From contig OX411543.1 of NCBI GenBank assembly GCA_948146395.1, positions 57,279,689 to 57,343,688 on the forward strand: a DNA stretch of 64,000 bases. Reading direction: 5' to 3'. The notes under the pieces are model-generated. The model was not told the DNA's origin. It ran no database searches and saw only the letters and a list, made by a program, of their open reading frames with translations. Shown here piece after piece: positions 1-10,979 of this stretch (position 1 is its first letter; every line of letters begins with the position of its first letter). Source of the stretch: Fragum whitleyi (Eukaryota > Mollusca > Bivalvia > Cardiida > Cardiidae). Both the position numbers and the translations under genes were made by a program.

Positions 1-5
1 AAGCT

Positions 6-456
6 GCAGTTGAGAACATCGTGAAACTGACAAGGTGAATAATTTTGGAATGATTTTGGAATAAAATTGAATGAGGGCAATGAGTGGTTTTTTAGTGAAA
101 TTAACGGGAGGTAATCCAATATCGCTTATTTTTGTTCACGAGGAACAAAGTAAGCGATATTTATTACCCTCCCCCCCCCACCTTCAAAAATATTCGTATA
201 TTTCTATAAATAGCTTCTCAATTCTTCAAGAACAAATTAGACGCTTACAATTTCAAAAACTTCAGTGAAATCGCGATTTTTCTAGTTATTACCATTTGAT
301 TAGAGTTGTTGGTATCTTTTTAAACCATTTTTGAGCATTTTGAATACTTTGAGGGAGTGTTTCGAATGAATGAATGAATGAATGAATGAATGAATGAATG
401 AATGAATGGAGCACTGTGTGAACGATCTAGAATGGTTTTGACTAAGTTAAATGGCA
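6..456 (+). mobile_element. M1 foldback MITE, 3' truncated
   Basis: Copy of the most frequent repeat in the window, called M1 here. Intact copies begin TACAGTTAACAACATCGTGA, end with its inverse, and hold a central palindrome between GGGAGGTAAT and ATTACCTCCC. This copy has the left end (one or two mismatches), the first arm, the GGGAGGTAATCC half-palindrome at about 108-125 and the later segment around 340-450. The right terminal repeat is missing. A GAAT microsatellite has grown inside it (364-409). No coding capacity is seen. Its family is otherwise unknown to me; the fold and size suggest a non-autonomous DNA transposon. Confidence 0.75.
364..409 (+). repeat. (GAAT)n microsatellite inside M1
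   Basis: About 11 copies of GAAT. Intact M1 copies carry two or three GAATG words at this point, so the run is an expansion of transposon sequence. Frames of FIHS repeats read through it are translation artefacts. Confidence 0.95.
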
Positions 457-1308
457 TAACGACCATGCTATTTCTACCTGATATGCAGAAAACTCGACAA
501 GTCTGAAGGTTCGAGGTCCCCAAAACTGACATGATTTTTAACTGTCGATTTCTTTGGCGATTCAAGTAATTCTAAATAAGATCAATGTCCAGTCTTCACG
601 ATGCTAACTTTAAGTCCAATTTAATTCTTTAATTCTAATGTAGAAATCTGAGATGTTTTCCATTTTCTTTTAAGTTCGGCTGCGTGTGTAAATGGCGGCT
701 TTTTATTCCAGTAATATAATCGAAACAAAATGATTGCCGGTAATTTGCTGTGGATCCCGGCGGAAGAATAAAATAAAACAAAACAAAACAAAAAAAAAAA
801 ATGATGAGAAAAATATAATCTTTAAATTTCGTTAATTTCTTTCGTAACAAAATTTTCGTTATTTTAAATTTTAATTGAATGATTAAACACAAAGCTCTAT
901 TTGATTGAACGATCGAATTTAGCATAGAAAGCGTTCGATTCCCTCAGAAGAAAAAGGTGTTCAGCGGGCAATCACGATCATTCTTAAACGTTCAATCTGT
1001 GCTCAGCGTTCAATCACATCCCGATCGGATTTTCAATTTCCTGATGTTCTGTACTGTATAAACAATGCCGTCTGTTTACAATCCAAGTATGTTTTAAAGC
1101 ACAGCCTGATTGTCCAGGCTATTCGGTGGTTTTCCATTAAACACATGTAAAATTGTCAAGCATATATTATTCATGATTAATGCCCTGACAGGGCGGAGCC
1201 AAAGTAACGGGTCGTTGCACTTTAGGTTCTAACTTAAATAACCTACTTCTAAGGAAAGACGGCATAAATAACTCGAGACCTTAAATCGTGGATTGGTAAC
1301 CAAATCCT
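457..1308. other. No gene seen
   Basis: A+T-rich unique-looking sequence with an A-rich run near 774-801. The short open frames have no recognisable composition or motif. Words around 960-1015 (CAATCACGATCATTC, CTCAGCGTTCAATCAC) faintly resemble the M1 right half. Confidence 0.5.
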
Positions 1309-1340
1309 CGTAACTTCAGCTTAATCAAGCTGAAGTTACG
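1309..1340. repeat. Perfect 14 bp inverted repeat (hairpin)
   Basis: CGTAACTTCAGCTT at 1309-1322 is exactly complementary to 1327-1340 across a 4-base AATC loop. Outside it TTGGTAACCAA occurs on both sides (about 1293 and 1346), so the symmetry extends imperfectly to about 60 bp. Probably a small MITE or its core. Confidence 0.8.
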
Positions 1341-1355
1341 TATCCTTGGTAACCA

Positions 1356-1985
1356 AACGATAAAATGTGTTCACCCTCTCAAAGCACGTGGATCCTTTAG
1401 ATTTTAGGATACAGTTATTTGCACGCGTTAACGATGATGACCGACTAAAATTTGAATGAACCAAAAGTATTGAAAAGTAAACTCGCCAAAATACGTCACG
1501 GTTTAGCCCCGCCCTGCCAGTTCATTAATTACGCAGAATACCTTATTATTTTTCCTCATTCTATGTCTTTTAGGTTGTGTGTGCCTTTAATTCGAACAAG
1601 TCAAAATAAGAATTTAGCATTACCCTTTACGAAAAACTAATTTTGTAACGAAATTATCCTGTTTTTGCATACGATCAAACAGGAAATATAAAACCCTCGG
1701 AATTACAACACTGTTACACTCTTGTCCGCTTTTGCATAGCTAAACAATGTGAACATTGCATTGAACTTTTTATTTGTGATGTACTAGAAAACAAAGAACG
1801 CTCTTTAAGCTTTACGATACTATGCTTTGTAGTTCGACGTTTATTTGTTGAGCTATGGAATGTCATATTCACTGTATTTTCTAAATTGACCATAAAGGAC
1901 ATGGTGTTTAACCGCACGTGGTTGGAATGTTAAATCATCCATATGCCATTTGCAACACTGTCTGTAAAGCAACTCAGCTTGTCCA
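1356..1985. other. No gene seen
   Basis: No coding signal or clear repeat. Small open frames on both strands lack any family motif. Confidence 0.5.
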
Positions 1986-2112
1986 GCCCTGCGTTCAGGA
2001 TGAAAACGTTAGCAAAGCGCTTTCGAAATGATATCTCGTTTTGCACGTATATGCACGTGCAAAGCGGGGTATCATCTCAAAGCGCTCGCAAAACGCTTTT
2101 ACACCCTGAACA
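1986..2112. mobile_element. Short hairpin MITE (family H), copy 1
   Basis: An imperfect palindrome of about 60 bp per arm: GCGTTCAGGAT on the left pairs with the segment ending CCCTGAACAC, and the centre is GCACGTATATGCACGTGC. A second copy lies at 20880-21003 with the same outer word (TCAGGATAACAAAACGTG there) and the same inner TGCAAAGCG...GGTA words. No coding potential. Confidence 0.65.
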
Positions 2113-2443
2113 CAGAGCAAATTTTACCACTCAGCTCTATAGGTCAGCTCCATTAAAAGTTTTTGATCCGTTCGTATTGAACCATTCCAAAGTTTGGTGA
2201 TTTAGATTTAGATATTTATCTTTTTTCAGCAATTTTTGAATTTTATGATTTAGCGTTACAGCTACATATTATCTCTCCAGCTTGGTACCGGTTACCGGTT
2301 TAAGGCTCATGTTTTTAGAAAGATTATATTATAATTGATAATATACTGAATCAAGAAAACAGTCTTTCGTGGGAAACAGATATTTGATAATCAAATTTTC
2401 ATTTTCAGCTTTATTGGCCAAAAGGTATCATTGCATTGTGTTT

Positions 2444-2499
<56 letters not shown>
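2444..2499. repeat. (CT)n microsatellite
   Basis: An almost pure CT run of about 28 copies. Confidence 0.97.
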
Positions 2500-2500
<1 letters not shown>

Positions 2501-2613
2501 AAACATGTCAGCTTTGATTCCGCAATTTTTTCATTTATAGTTGAATTTAAATAATTGGATTATCGGATAATGGTAATTGGAATCAGTTTTAACGCTTTTA
2601 CTTAGATTTCCAT

Positions 2614-2616
<3 letters not shown>

Positions 2617-2709
<93 letters not shown>
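2617..2709. repeat. (TA)n microsatellite with TG end
   Basis: About 42 TA copies followed by four TG copies. Confidence 0.97.
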
Positions 2710-2946
2710 TAAGTGAAATATATATGGTTTCGGTAAATGTCATTCTTTTACAGAAAATATCCATGCACATTTCAGCCATACTGAATGGGGATAGAAGTAT
2801 GTACTAATGTATGCCGGCAAAATCGCGTTTCAGGAATTTTAGTCAATTGATTTTTAAATAAAGGCAAAACTTGGCAAAATATTTGATGTGAATGGTATTC
2901 AATTTCTTATTCTTGTGTAATATATATACATCAAAATCTAAGACAA

Positions 2947-3039
2947 TTCTTCTTCTTCTTCTTCTTCTTCTTCTTCTTCTTCTTCTTCTTCTTCTTCTTC
3001 TTCTTCTTCTTCTTCTTCTTCTTCTTCTTCTTCTTCTTC
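2947..3039 (-). repeat. (GAA)n tail of the LINE
   Basis: About 31 TTC copies on the plus strand, which is (GAA)n on the LINE strand. It directly follows the LINE 3' untranslated segment, so I read it as the LINE's own simple-repeat tail, possibly expanded. Confidence 0.75.
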
Positions 3040-3149
3040 CCTTGATGGAGTTGCCTCAATCTGAGTGATAATACTCTGGCGCATGGGGGGTTGACAGTTT
3101 AAACTCTAATTATATACAATTAAAATCGAATAAAAACAAATGGTTCAGT

Positions 3150-5180
3150 TTAAATGATGTTGATGAGGCCTGGCATGCTGGTGGATAACAATGCATGCCT
3201 AAGGCTGTCGATAGTGGGGAGATTCCGGGGGCCCGTTTTACTAAACGTCTTACGAAAAAAATGATCGTAAGTCAAAATCACAAATCGTACCTGGTGTATT
3301 CATTCGTTGTTAGATTCTGCCTTGCAATATCTCATTTGAATCGTCTTTAGAAGAGGATTCCAACGAGATTTTGCATGGCAGAATTCCATTAATAGTTACT
3401 TCTGTAGATGCATTTTTAATTTTTGACTTACGCAAAAAATGATCGTAAGATGTTTAGTAAAACAGGCCCCAGATGTCTGGTGGTATATGGTTCCATGTTA
3501 TGATGGTTCTCGGCAAGTAGGAATATTTATAGGTGTCTATTCTGGAGCTAATATGTCTAATGTTGTTGGTAAGCGAGCTTCTGGGTCTGGAGGTGTTCAT
3601 CTGGATGTACTGTTCTTAAGGAATGTCTACAAAGTTGTTTATGATTTTGTAGAGCACGATTGTCCTGTTTCTTGCTCTTCTTTCCTCAAGGGAATCCCAT
3701 GACAGCTGTTTGATCATGTTGGTTACTGCTCCTGGCTCTCTGCAGTAATAATGACCATTAGGCTGCATTTCGTTGGACTTGTTCCAATATGTTGATCTGT
3801 TTGATGGTGTACGGGTCCCAGGCAGAGGAAGCGTATTCTAGCACGGGCCTGACTAGTGTAGTGTATGTCTTGGCTTTTATGTCAACTGGGCATCCACGAA
3901 GATTCCTACGTAAGAATCCAATAAATCTGTTGGCCTTGGCTGCTGTTTGCTAAATATGGCTATTCCAGGAGAGGTCATTGCTGATGTAGACTCCATTATA
4001 TTTACCTCCTGGGGCACTCTCAAGCGTGTGATTATAGAGTTGGTACCCTGTGTGTATTGGATGTCGTTTCCTGGATATGTGGATTGTTGTGCACTTCTCA
4101 GGGTGAAACATCATTTGCCAGTCTTCTTCCTACTTTTGAAGGGCTGTGAGATCTTGTTGCGGGATGGTGGCATCTTCCTTGGTGTTAATAATTCGGTATA
4201 GGAGACATTCATCTGCAAACAACCGAAACGGGGATTTGACTACTTCTGGCAGGTCATTTATGAAAGTTAGGAAAAAAGAGGGCCTTTTTTCAATTTTGTA
4301 GGAAATTCCGTATCCAAACAAGAGTGTTGTTGCGCACACCATGGTAATGAAGCTTGTGTATAGGGCTTTCATGAGCGACCTTATCAAATGCCTTGGAGAA
4401 ATCAAATAGTATGGCGTCGATCTGCTTCCCATCAGACAGGTACTTAGCTAACTCATGGACTGTGTAAAAAAGCTAAGTTTCGCATGAGCGTCTACTTCGG
4501 AAAAAGTGCTGAGTATCAGTTAGGATTGAGAACTGTTCCAGATGTTTAATAATGTTACTATGTAGGATATGTTCCTTTAGTTTAGAGCATAGGCCTATAG
4601 ATATAAGTGACACTGGTCGATAATTTGACGCTTTGCTCTTTTCTCCTTTTTTGAATATAGGTACTATGTGGACCAGGTTCCAGTCCTCTGGTAGTTCCCC
4701 GGTGGATAATGAGTACTGGTATATACGAGTAAGAGCTGGAGCAAGCTGGTAAGAGAGTTCTTTTAATAAGTGAGCAGGAATAGAGTCTGGGCCTGTTTCT
4801 TTATGAGGGTTGATACTCTTGAGGAGTTTTTGGACACCATTCCATGTGTTATGTATAGATTCCATTTGTCTATATGGGCTGTTTTCTTTCACCGGCATGG
4901 TGCCTTGATCTTCTTTGGTAAAGACAGGCTTAAACTGATCGTTGGAGATGTTGACTTTGGTCTGTCGTTTGCTGTTTAATATGCCATCAGCATGTCGGAG
5001 TGGGGCTACCCCAGTGGACTCCTGTTTCTTTCCTTTTATAAATACCCAGAACGTCTTCGGATTTTGTGTAGCTTCTGGTCCTATTATGTCACGCATGTTA
5101 GTGCTATGGGCCTGTCTTATGCTCTTCTGACAGAGAGTATTTAGTTTTTGGTATCGAAATTGGTCCTTAGCTCTTCCAAT
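3150..5180 (-). pseudogene. LINE reverse transcriptase pseudogene (ORF2 C-terminal part)
   Basis: The longest open stretch (4473-5096, 207 codons) holds the first RT blocks: GPDSIPAHLLKEL, LPEDWNLVHIVPIFKKGEK, NYRPVSLISIG, then TDTQHFFRSRRSCET. Past a break, 4130-4432 gives FINDLPE and LFADECLLYR, where the family's catalytic FADD box has become FADE. Below 4130 the frame continues with WQMMFHPEKC, LSWNSHI, LEYASSAWDP and YKYSYLPRTI, then W-N-H-I-P-P-D-I up to the MITE. After the MITE it resumes as PTIDSLRHALLSTSMPG and stops. Stops interrupt it after LTALQK, after SHI and before WSLLQ. The frame is also open upstream to about 5180 (GRAKDQFRYQKLNTLCQK), where similarity ends. Certainly retrotransposon-derived and not functional. 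Confidence 0.92.
3228..3470. mobile_element. MITE with ~50 bp terminal inverted repeats, nested in the LINE
   Basis: The left end starts GGGGCCCGTTTTACTAAACG and the right end is its near-perfect inverse (complement GGGGCCTGTTTTACTAAACA). Pairing continues for about 50 bp to AAGTCAAAA on both sides. The interior is about 145 bp and non-coding. It interrupts the LINE frame between PPDI and PTIDS. I cannot fix a target duplication because the LINE sequence at the junction has diverged. Superfamily not assigned. Confidence 0.9.
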
Positions 5181-5189
5181 TCACACAGA

Positions 5190-6632
5190 GAAACACCAAA
5201 AACGCACGTCTATAAAGTCAGTATCTCATTTAAAGCTCCACTGTCTTATGTCATAGCGATGTGTCCGTAGTGCTTCTGTGCGTGCGTCAATAAACTTTTC
5301 TTTAAACACCTTTTCCTCCTAAACCAATGTGTCGACTTTAACGAAACTTGACAGAAATGATTCCTGATTGACCATCTTTTTAACATGTTCAAGATTCTTT
5401 GTTTGAATCCTCTTTCCTAATATTGGAGTGACAGGGCGGGGCTTATTGCACGTTAAAAATCCTTAAAATCATCGCCTCCAAATCCGAGTGACTGATTTCA
5501 GAGAAACTTTGTATGAATACTCCTTGGGTGACCCCATTCTTAAGTTGTTCAAGAAAATTTTTATTGGCCTCTTAATATGGGCACGACCATATATTCATTA
5601 AAAACCGACTTCTCCGACTTCTTCAAAACTATCTACCGAATTTCAACGAAACTTGGCATGAATGTCCTTTGGGCGAACCTTTACTTATTTCATTAAAGAA
5701 ATTTTGATTGCCCTCAAAATATGGACGTGGAGGGCAGGGCATATTTTCACTATAAAACCTTTTAAGTCTCCTCCTCCGAAATTATTCGCCCGATTTTAAT
5801 GAAACAGCAATTGATTGTTCCTCGGGTACCCTTTATTTAAATTGTTTAAGATACAAAAGTACTTTGATTTACCTTAAAATTCAACGTCGCAGGGCAGGGC
5901 TTATTTGCACTCTAAAACATATTAAAACCATGCACCAAAACATTGCTTCGATTGCAATGAAACTTGACTTGACTGTTACATTGGTGACATTCTTCTTAAG
6001 TTGTTCTTAAGAAAAATTTTGATTGTACTCAAATTATGGGCGTAGCAGGGCGACGCTTTTTTCGCTTTTTATTATTTAAAGGTCTTCTCCTCCGAAACCA
6101 TCGGGCTTATTACGATGATAGTTGACATGAATGTTCCTTTTCTGACGCTCTTCACAAGAAACTTAGAATAAACGACAAAATTTATGTGTTGCCAGACAGG
6201 GCTAATTTTCATTTTAAAACCTTGTCTTCCAATCCCATCGGGTCAATTTTAATCAAATTAGGCAGGATTGTTCCTTGGGTTAATCCTTTCCTAAGTTGTT
6301 CACAGGGTTTTGATGGATCCATACATTTGGGTGTGGCACGATGGAGCTTACTTTTCACAAATATTATCGTCATTTTCCCATATACTGGTATATATTATTG
6401 TTTCATTTTTGTAGATCCATCCAGACTTATCTTGATATTAGATAAAGAAATTCTCCTATTTAGGAATCAATACTGATATATATTTTTGAAATATGGTTTT
6501 TCATTTAAGATTTAGCCTTCACCAGAGTAAGTTGTTCTGTCCATCTTTTGGCCTCATCACAACTTTCCTTGGTATTGTTATTGATAGAAATTATGATTCA
6601 GCGTAGCGATACATGCCCTCATGGGCCTCTTA
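5190..6632 (-). repeat. Degenerate 150-160 bp tandem array with hairpin end
   Basis: About seven diverged units carry words like CTTCTCCTCCGAAACCATCG followed by AACGAAACTTG and GTTCCTTGGG. They start near 5310, 5470, 5605, 5770, 5930, 6085 and 6215. A TGTGTCCGTAGTGCTTCTGT stretch precedes the array. The right end has GCCCTCATGGGC within 6610-6632, the inverse of the AGAGGCCCATGAGGGC hairpin end seen at 15423. Same unit style as the array at 43101-44706, so probably an old relative of that element. Not protein-coding. Confidence 0.7.
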
Positions 6633-6639
6633 TGATGAG

Positions 6640-7122
6640 TACCTTTGCTAACGGAGAAATCGGGTTTCGTCCAATATCTGTGAATTTGCCTTTGGATGGG
6701 GCACTAAACTACGTGAAAAAAGAACAAAGGGTTACATCGCATTCTACGATTTTGAACTTTTGGGCTAGAAATCGATTCATCTATGATACTTACCTTTCTC
6801 CGACGTGGTTGTCGTTTTATCTCTGAAGCAACCGGATATCTTCTAAGCATATTTTTGAACACAAACGAATATTCGAATTCAGGAGAAAGGTTGTCTTGTA
6901 CTTGAAATAAAGGTTCGTGAATAGCCAATGTTATCTAGAAAAAGGATTTTACAGGGCTTATTTGTTTTCCAGCTTATTAATTTAATTAATTTACTGTCTT
7001 TGAACTAAAATGTTAAATTCCTGCTGTCTTGAAAAATTAATTCCATTTTGGTTTCCCAGTTGTTTATAAGATAATCATGAGACTGAAAAAGGAGGAGAAA
7101 TCGTGCACAGACAAAAGTCATC
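6640..7122. other. No gene seen
   Basis: Unique-looking A+T-rich sequence. A 92-codon plus-strand frame and its 74-codon shadow have no recognisable features. Confidence 0.5.
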
Positions 7123-7630
7123 CAGTTAGGAACATCGTGAATTCCACACTCATTCCGATCAAAAGTATTTTAAATCGATCTCACAGAGATTCATTCATTC
7201 ATTCATTCATTCATTCATTCATTCATTCATTCATTCATTCATTCATTCATTCATTCATTCATTCATTCATCATTTATTTATTCAGTCACTCATTCATCCA
7301 TCCCAAACACAATCTCAATTCAAAAACGCTCCAAGAATATAAGATAAACAACTACATTAAAAAATAAAACTAAAAAAAATGACATATTGAAATTGTAAGC
7401 CTCTGATAATTTTATGAGTTTATGAAGAAATGTGGAGCTATTGATAGAAATTGTATCCATATTGTAGTGAAGGTAGGTAATAAATATCGCTAATTTTGTT
7501 CATCCTGAACAAAATTTGCGACACTGGGTTACCCACCCTGGATTCGACTTTATAGTCGCCCATCACACTTATTCATTTTCATTCTTAACTAGTTCACCTT
7601 GTCAATTTCCCAGTGTTGTTATCCGTCATA
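7123..7630 (-). mobile_element. M1 foldback MITE, inverted, microsatellite-expanded
   Basis: Starts AACATCGTGAATT and ends CAATTTCCCAGTGTTGTTATC, both degraded M1 ends. The central palindrome runs from AGGTAGGTAATAAATATCGC to GTTACCCACC around 7470-7545 with TTGTTCATCCTGAACAA at its axis. The ATTC run at 7190-7270 stands where intact copies have a few GAATG words. Confidence 0.85.
7190..7270 (-). repeat. (ATTC)n microsatellite inside M1
   Basis: About 20 copies of ATTC, the same motif and the same M1 position as the run at 364-409. Confidence 0.96.
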
Positions 7631-7639
7631 TAAAGAGGG

Positions 7640-8461
7640 GTCTACATTGAGTGTATTTGAAAAAAAAAAAAAAAAAAAACACACACTTTTTTCTGATTTT
7701 CGAATTGCCATCCCTCGTTGCTACAGATACAGTAACATCGTTAAATTGCGACACAATTCGATCAAAACCAATATAAATTACTCACTCAGTGTTCTATGCA
7801 ATGCATTCGAAAAACGCACTAGAATCTCCCAAAAACCTCCGATTTTTCAAAAACTTTTTCTAATCGTCAAATCTTTATATCGATTCTTAGCTTGCGTGGT
7901 TTCTTAAGCGTCTCTTTGGTCCATGAAGACGCACAAATAAGAAAAAATGCAAAATTCGTTTAAGGGATGCAATTTTGCTCATATTCTATAATTATACGAA
8001 ATTATTATCCCCCCTCCTTTAATTTCATTCAATACTCGTTCATCCTACTCATTCAATTCCATTCCGAAATAATCCCATAGTCATTCACCTTGCCAATTAC
8101 ATCAAGAACTTTATCTTAAAACATGACCAACGTCGCGGGATGGAAATAAATCCGTTGAATATTTTTAATATTTTACGGGTTTTATTCAGTAGTGAAATAA
8201 ATATGCAAATGAGCCTAGGGCGATTAGCAGCGTTATTTTGTGACCTCGAAAATGACGTCATAATGTATATATTGTGACGTCAGTTTTAAACAGCGTTGTA
8301 AGTTTCGCGGAAAATTGAAATGTTGAATTTCATGAATTTTAACGATATTTCGAAAACATTCGGTTCATATTATAAATAGAATATAAAATTATTGTTCATG
8401 AAATACCGAATTTACTAAACTCGTCATCTTTAACAGATAAAAACTCGGCGCAGCCTCGTTT
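7640..8461. other. No gene; M1 fragment and two CRE-like palindromes
   Basis: Holds an A run (7660-7679), an M1 right-end fragment (about 8005-8112, with TTCATTCAATACTCG and CATTCACCTTGCCAATTAC), and two TGACGTCA words at 8253-8260 and 8275-8282. Otherwise nothing recognised. Confidence 0.6.
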
Positions 8462-9761
8462 TTATTAAATCGGAGATTTATACCGTTTTCCAGAAATCCA
8501 GTCTGTATGACCCACTACATTTTTACCTTCATCTTCTGAGCAATGTGTTCAAACAAAATTATGTGTTTTCAAACACGGAAGAAACGGCCTTTTTCAGTCA
8601 CAATCTACAAACTTTGTTTTTATCTTATTTACTTTTCGACAAATAGAGAAGAGGCTTTTACAAAATTTGATGTAATTTTCGCGTTTAGTAATTACCAGTT
8701 AGTATTTTCAGTGTTTATAACAAGATTTTCGGTTGAGTAAAGGAGTTGAAACGTACAATAGGTTAACTGTAAAATAAATTTGTAGCACTTACAATATTAC
8801 TGCTCTGATTTTTTTCTCGAACGGTCATTTACCAGTTGTAGGGCTGACAACCAATCAAATTCTGTTATTATTATCACTCGGTCAAAACCCACGCGTAAAT
8901 TCAGACCACGTGGTAGATGCAAATGGACATCGTCTGCTTGAAATGTGTCAATTAAGTTGTTTGTCATTAGTCAATGGTCGTCTGCACTCTGACAGGGAGC
9001 GTGGGAAGTCTACTGATGGAATGAGTACTGTTGACTATGTGTTAACAAATAGAAATAATTTTGTAATTTTGAAATATTTGATTTCAATGAGCAGTCTGAT
9101 CACGCTCCAATCCTATTTTCAATAAATTTAAATTTGAGTATGAAGAAAAATTATTCAACAACAAATAAACCGACAAAAACATACGATAAACAGATATAGG
9201 ATAGCAGTAAGAGCGATCTACTTTTAGAATAACTCATGAATAATCATAGAGGGCTGCTAGATTTAATCGATTGGTCAGAAACCAAAGATATAAATAGCAT
9301 ATTTGCCGATTTCACGTGTTTCTTGAGGGAAAATGCATTTATAGTATTTGGGAAGACCCATTGCTTGAAAACAAACATGTTGGTAATCAAAATTGTAAAT
9401 AAGTTAATGAAAACTGTTTTGTTGCTAAACAGGCTTTTAAACTCTAGAGAGAGGAATAATATTAACAGACAAGCCTTTAGCTTGGCGTATGCTCATTATA
9501 ACAACGTAAAAAAATCTGCTAAGAAATAATTTAGACTAGCAGAGGGTTATCGAATCAGCAAACTTTCAAAATCGGACCCTCGAGGTTGGATGAGCTGGCG
9601 ATGTCCTCGAAAAGATGGAGTGTTAAGACAAAAAACTGACAAATTGGGCAAATATTTTACCAACTTTTATTGTCCAAATTTGAGCCCTTTTGATTGGCGA
9701 ACTATTGCACTATCCTAGCCTCTCAATGATGTCCGATTTACAGTGCTGACAGCACTTTGAT
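8462..9761 (+). mobile_element. 1.3 kb unit with LINE endonuclease fragment, copy 1
   Basis: Nearly identical (by eye well over 90%) to 41421-42748. Both start TTATTAAATCGGA and both end at a hairpin, AGTGCTG-A-CAGCACT, then TTTGAT. Flanks differ on both sides. Inside is the C-terminal part of a LINE endonuclease domain plus the linker that precedes the reverse transcriptase in such elements; the RT itself is absent from both copies at exactly the same point. See the pseudogene entry for the residues. The unit could be a captured LINE fragment carried by another transposon, or a deletion derivative. Confidence 0.8.
8890..9700 (+). pseudogene. LINE endonuclease C-terminus and linker, decayed
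   Basis: The frame from 8910 gives DANGHRLLEMCQLSCLSLVN, GRLHSD, then STVDYVLTNRNNFVILKY. A frame change later yields SDHAPILFSIN. These match the G-x-L-L-x-x-C, NGR, DYVL and SDHAP blocks of apurinic-type LINE endonucleases. It then runs into a linker (ERNNINRQAFSLAYAHYNN, then KLSKSDPRGWMSWR) that in LINEs leads to the RT. Part of the domain is deleted here compared with the second copy (FTFCSHGG is missing). Multiple stops; non-functional. Confidence 0.8.
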
Positions 9762-10979
9762 CTGTTTATAGATGACTCGTTTGATAAATTCGGTATTCCA
9801 TGACAACTCATTCAATTTCACCAATATATTGCGCATAACAATTAATCTAAGTCAAATAAGTATTTTGTTTTCCTTCATAGTCTGGACCTTTGTCTAACGA
9901 CGCACAGCAAAATTATACACATCAGGTAAACTAGTACTTTCTATACGTTTCCTGGTAAATAAACTACCCAGAGGTTACATTCAAGGAACATATTAATTAG
10001 AAGACAGTTTCTATCATTTACAGCTTTTATTCTACTCTAATGCTACATATTTTCTGTTCATCAAAGAAAGATTAACCCTATAGGGTAAAATGTTGCCGGC
10101 AAATAATGATTTATAATTAAGGCCAAATGTTAATTTCTTACCTTTATATGAACTTCTCAACCTTTGCTTTTTTGTGTGGGCTAATAGTGCTTTTAGGTTA
10201 CACCTTAAAAACTCGTATTTATAAAAGATCATATTTTAAGCGATGCAATTCAAAATAGTATCGGTTGTATGCAAAAACCTCGTAACTACAACACGTTTAA
10301 AGCTTTTGGGGGGAGGTCGATGATATACTTTTCTAGAAATCCACACACCCATAATATAAGCATTATCATATGTTACATTTTTGGGGGCACATCAATAATA
10401 TTTCTTACAAAACTATGCTTTTACCATTTTGTTCAACATTACGACGTCCGTAACTCAAATTTGGCCATATTATATTTCAAAGCCTTTCAAAGAATGTTTG
10501 AGTTTAATTCGTCGTTTGCTGTTCTAGTCCTCGTGACTAAGAACTAACGAGTTGTCTTTCCGATGTTGAATCGCTCATCAAAGACTTCAAATTGATTTTA
10601 GAGCTTTTATAAGCACATGCCCTTTTTTCGTCAGACTACTAATCGAGTCTTACCTTTCTAAATAAGTTAAAAAAGGAATAATGAGGCCGTAATATAAACA
10701 AAAGCCTAGTGTGATATGCCTAATCCACGTGAATTTCTAGCAGAAATTGGCATGATTTACTAATGGCTGAAGAAGCAAACTATTTTGCTTAATTAGTCCG
10801 AAATCTTCTGGAAAATGGAAATGCATTTACGATTAACCCATCACAAGGCAGCAAAATGTGCTCATTCTTTTCAATGAGTTATGAAGAGCGTATTTGTGGA
10901 TTTCATGCAAAAATAAGCGATCAAATTCAGTTTCAAAGATTATTGGAATGTTGAGGAATCTTAAATTTAGGATAAAAAG
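9762..10979. other. No gene seen
   Basis: Unique-looking A+T-rich DNA. Open frames of 66-92 codons (10032-10232 minus, 10269-10547 plus) show no family motif. Confidence 0.5.

Larger units (their letters stand above)
2385..2860 (+). repeat. Interspersed repeat G with CT and TA expansions
   Basis: Words in order (TTTTCAGC, ATTGGCCAAA, a C/T stretch, then CATACTGAATGGG and GTATG) recur at 43020-43080 and 44705-44830, where a hairpin-ended element splits the copy. Here the middle has turned into (CT)n at 2444-2499 and (TA)n at 2617-2709. No coding potential; frames of YIYI or SLSLS are microsatellite artefacts. Confidence 0.6.
2947..5180 (-). mobile_element. 5'-truncated non-LTR retrotransposon (LINE), 3' end intact, with nested MITE
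   Basis: Reads on the minus strand from about 5180 through a reverse transcriptase to the ORF stop at 3150-3152, a short 3' UTR and a (GAA)n tail. It lacks the endonuclease and the start of ORF2, the usual result of incomplete reverse transcription. The style (KETGPDSIPAHLLKEL, then NYRPVSL) is that of the Jockey/CR1-like group as I know it. A 243 bp MITE (3228-3470) sits in the C-terminal coding part, so the MITE arrived later. Several in-frame stops show it is dead. Confidence 0.9.

Noticed and set aside
320..565. Frame with FIHSFIHS repeats (and its partner at 7077-7367)
   Set aside because: They come from GAAT/ATTC microsatellite expansion inside M1.
2531..2807. Open frames of YIYIYI on both strands
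   Set aside because: They translate the (TA)n microsatellite.
4473..5096. Host protein gene of 207 codons
   Set aside because: It is the first half of a LINE reverse transcriptase domain, continuous in other frames with the rest of the element.
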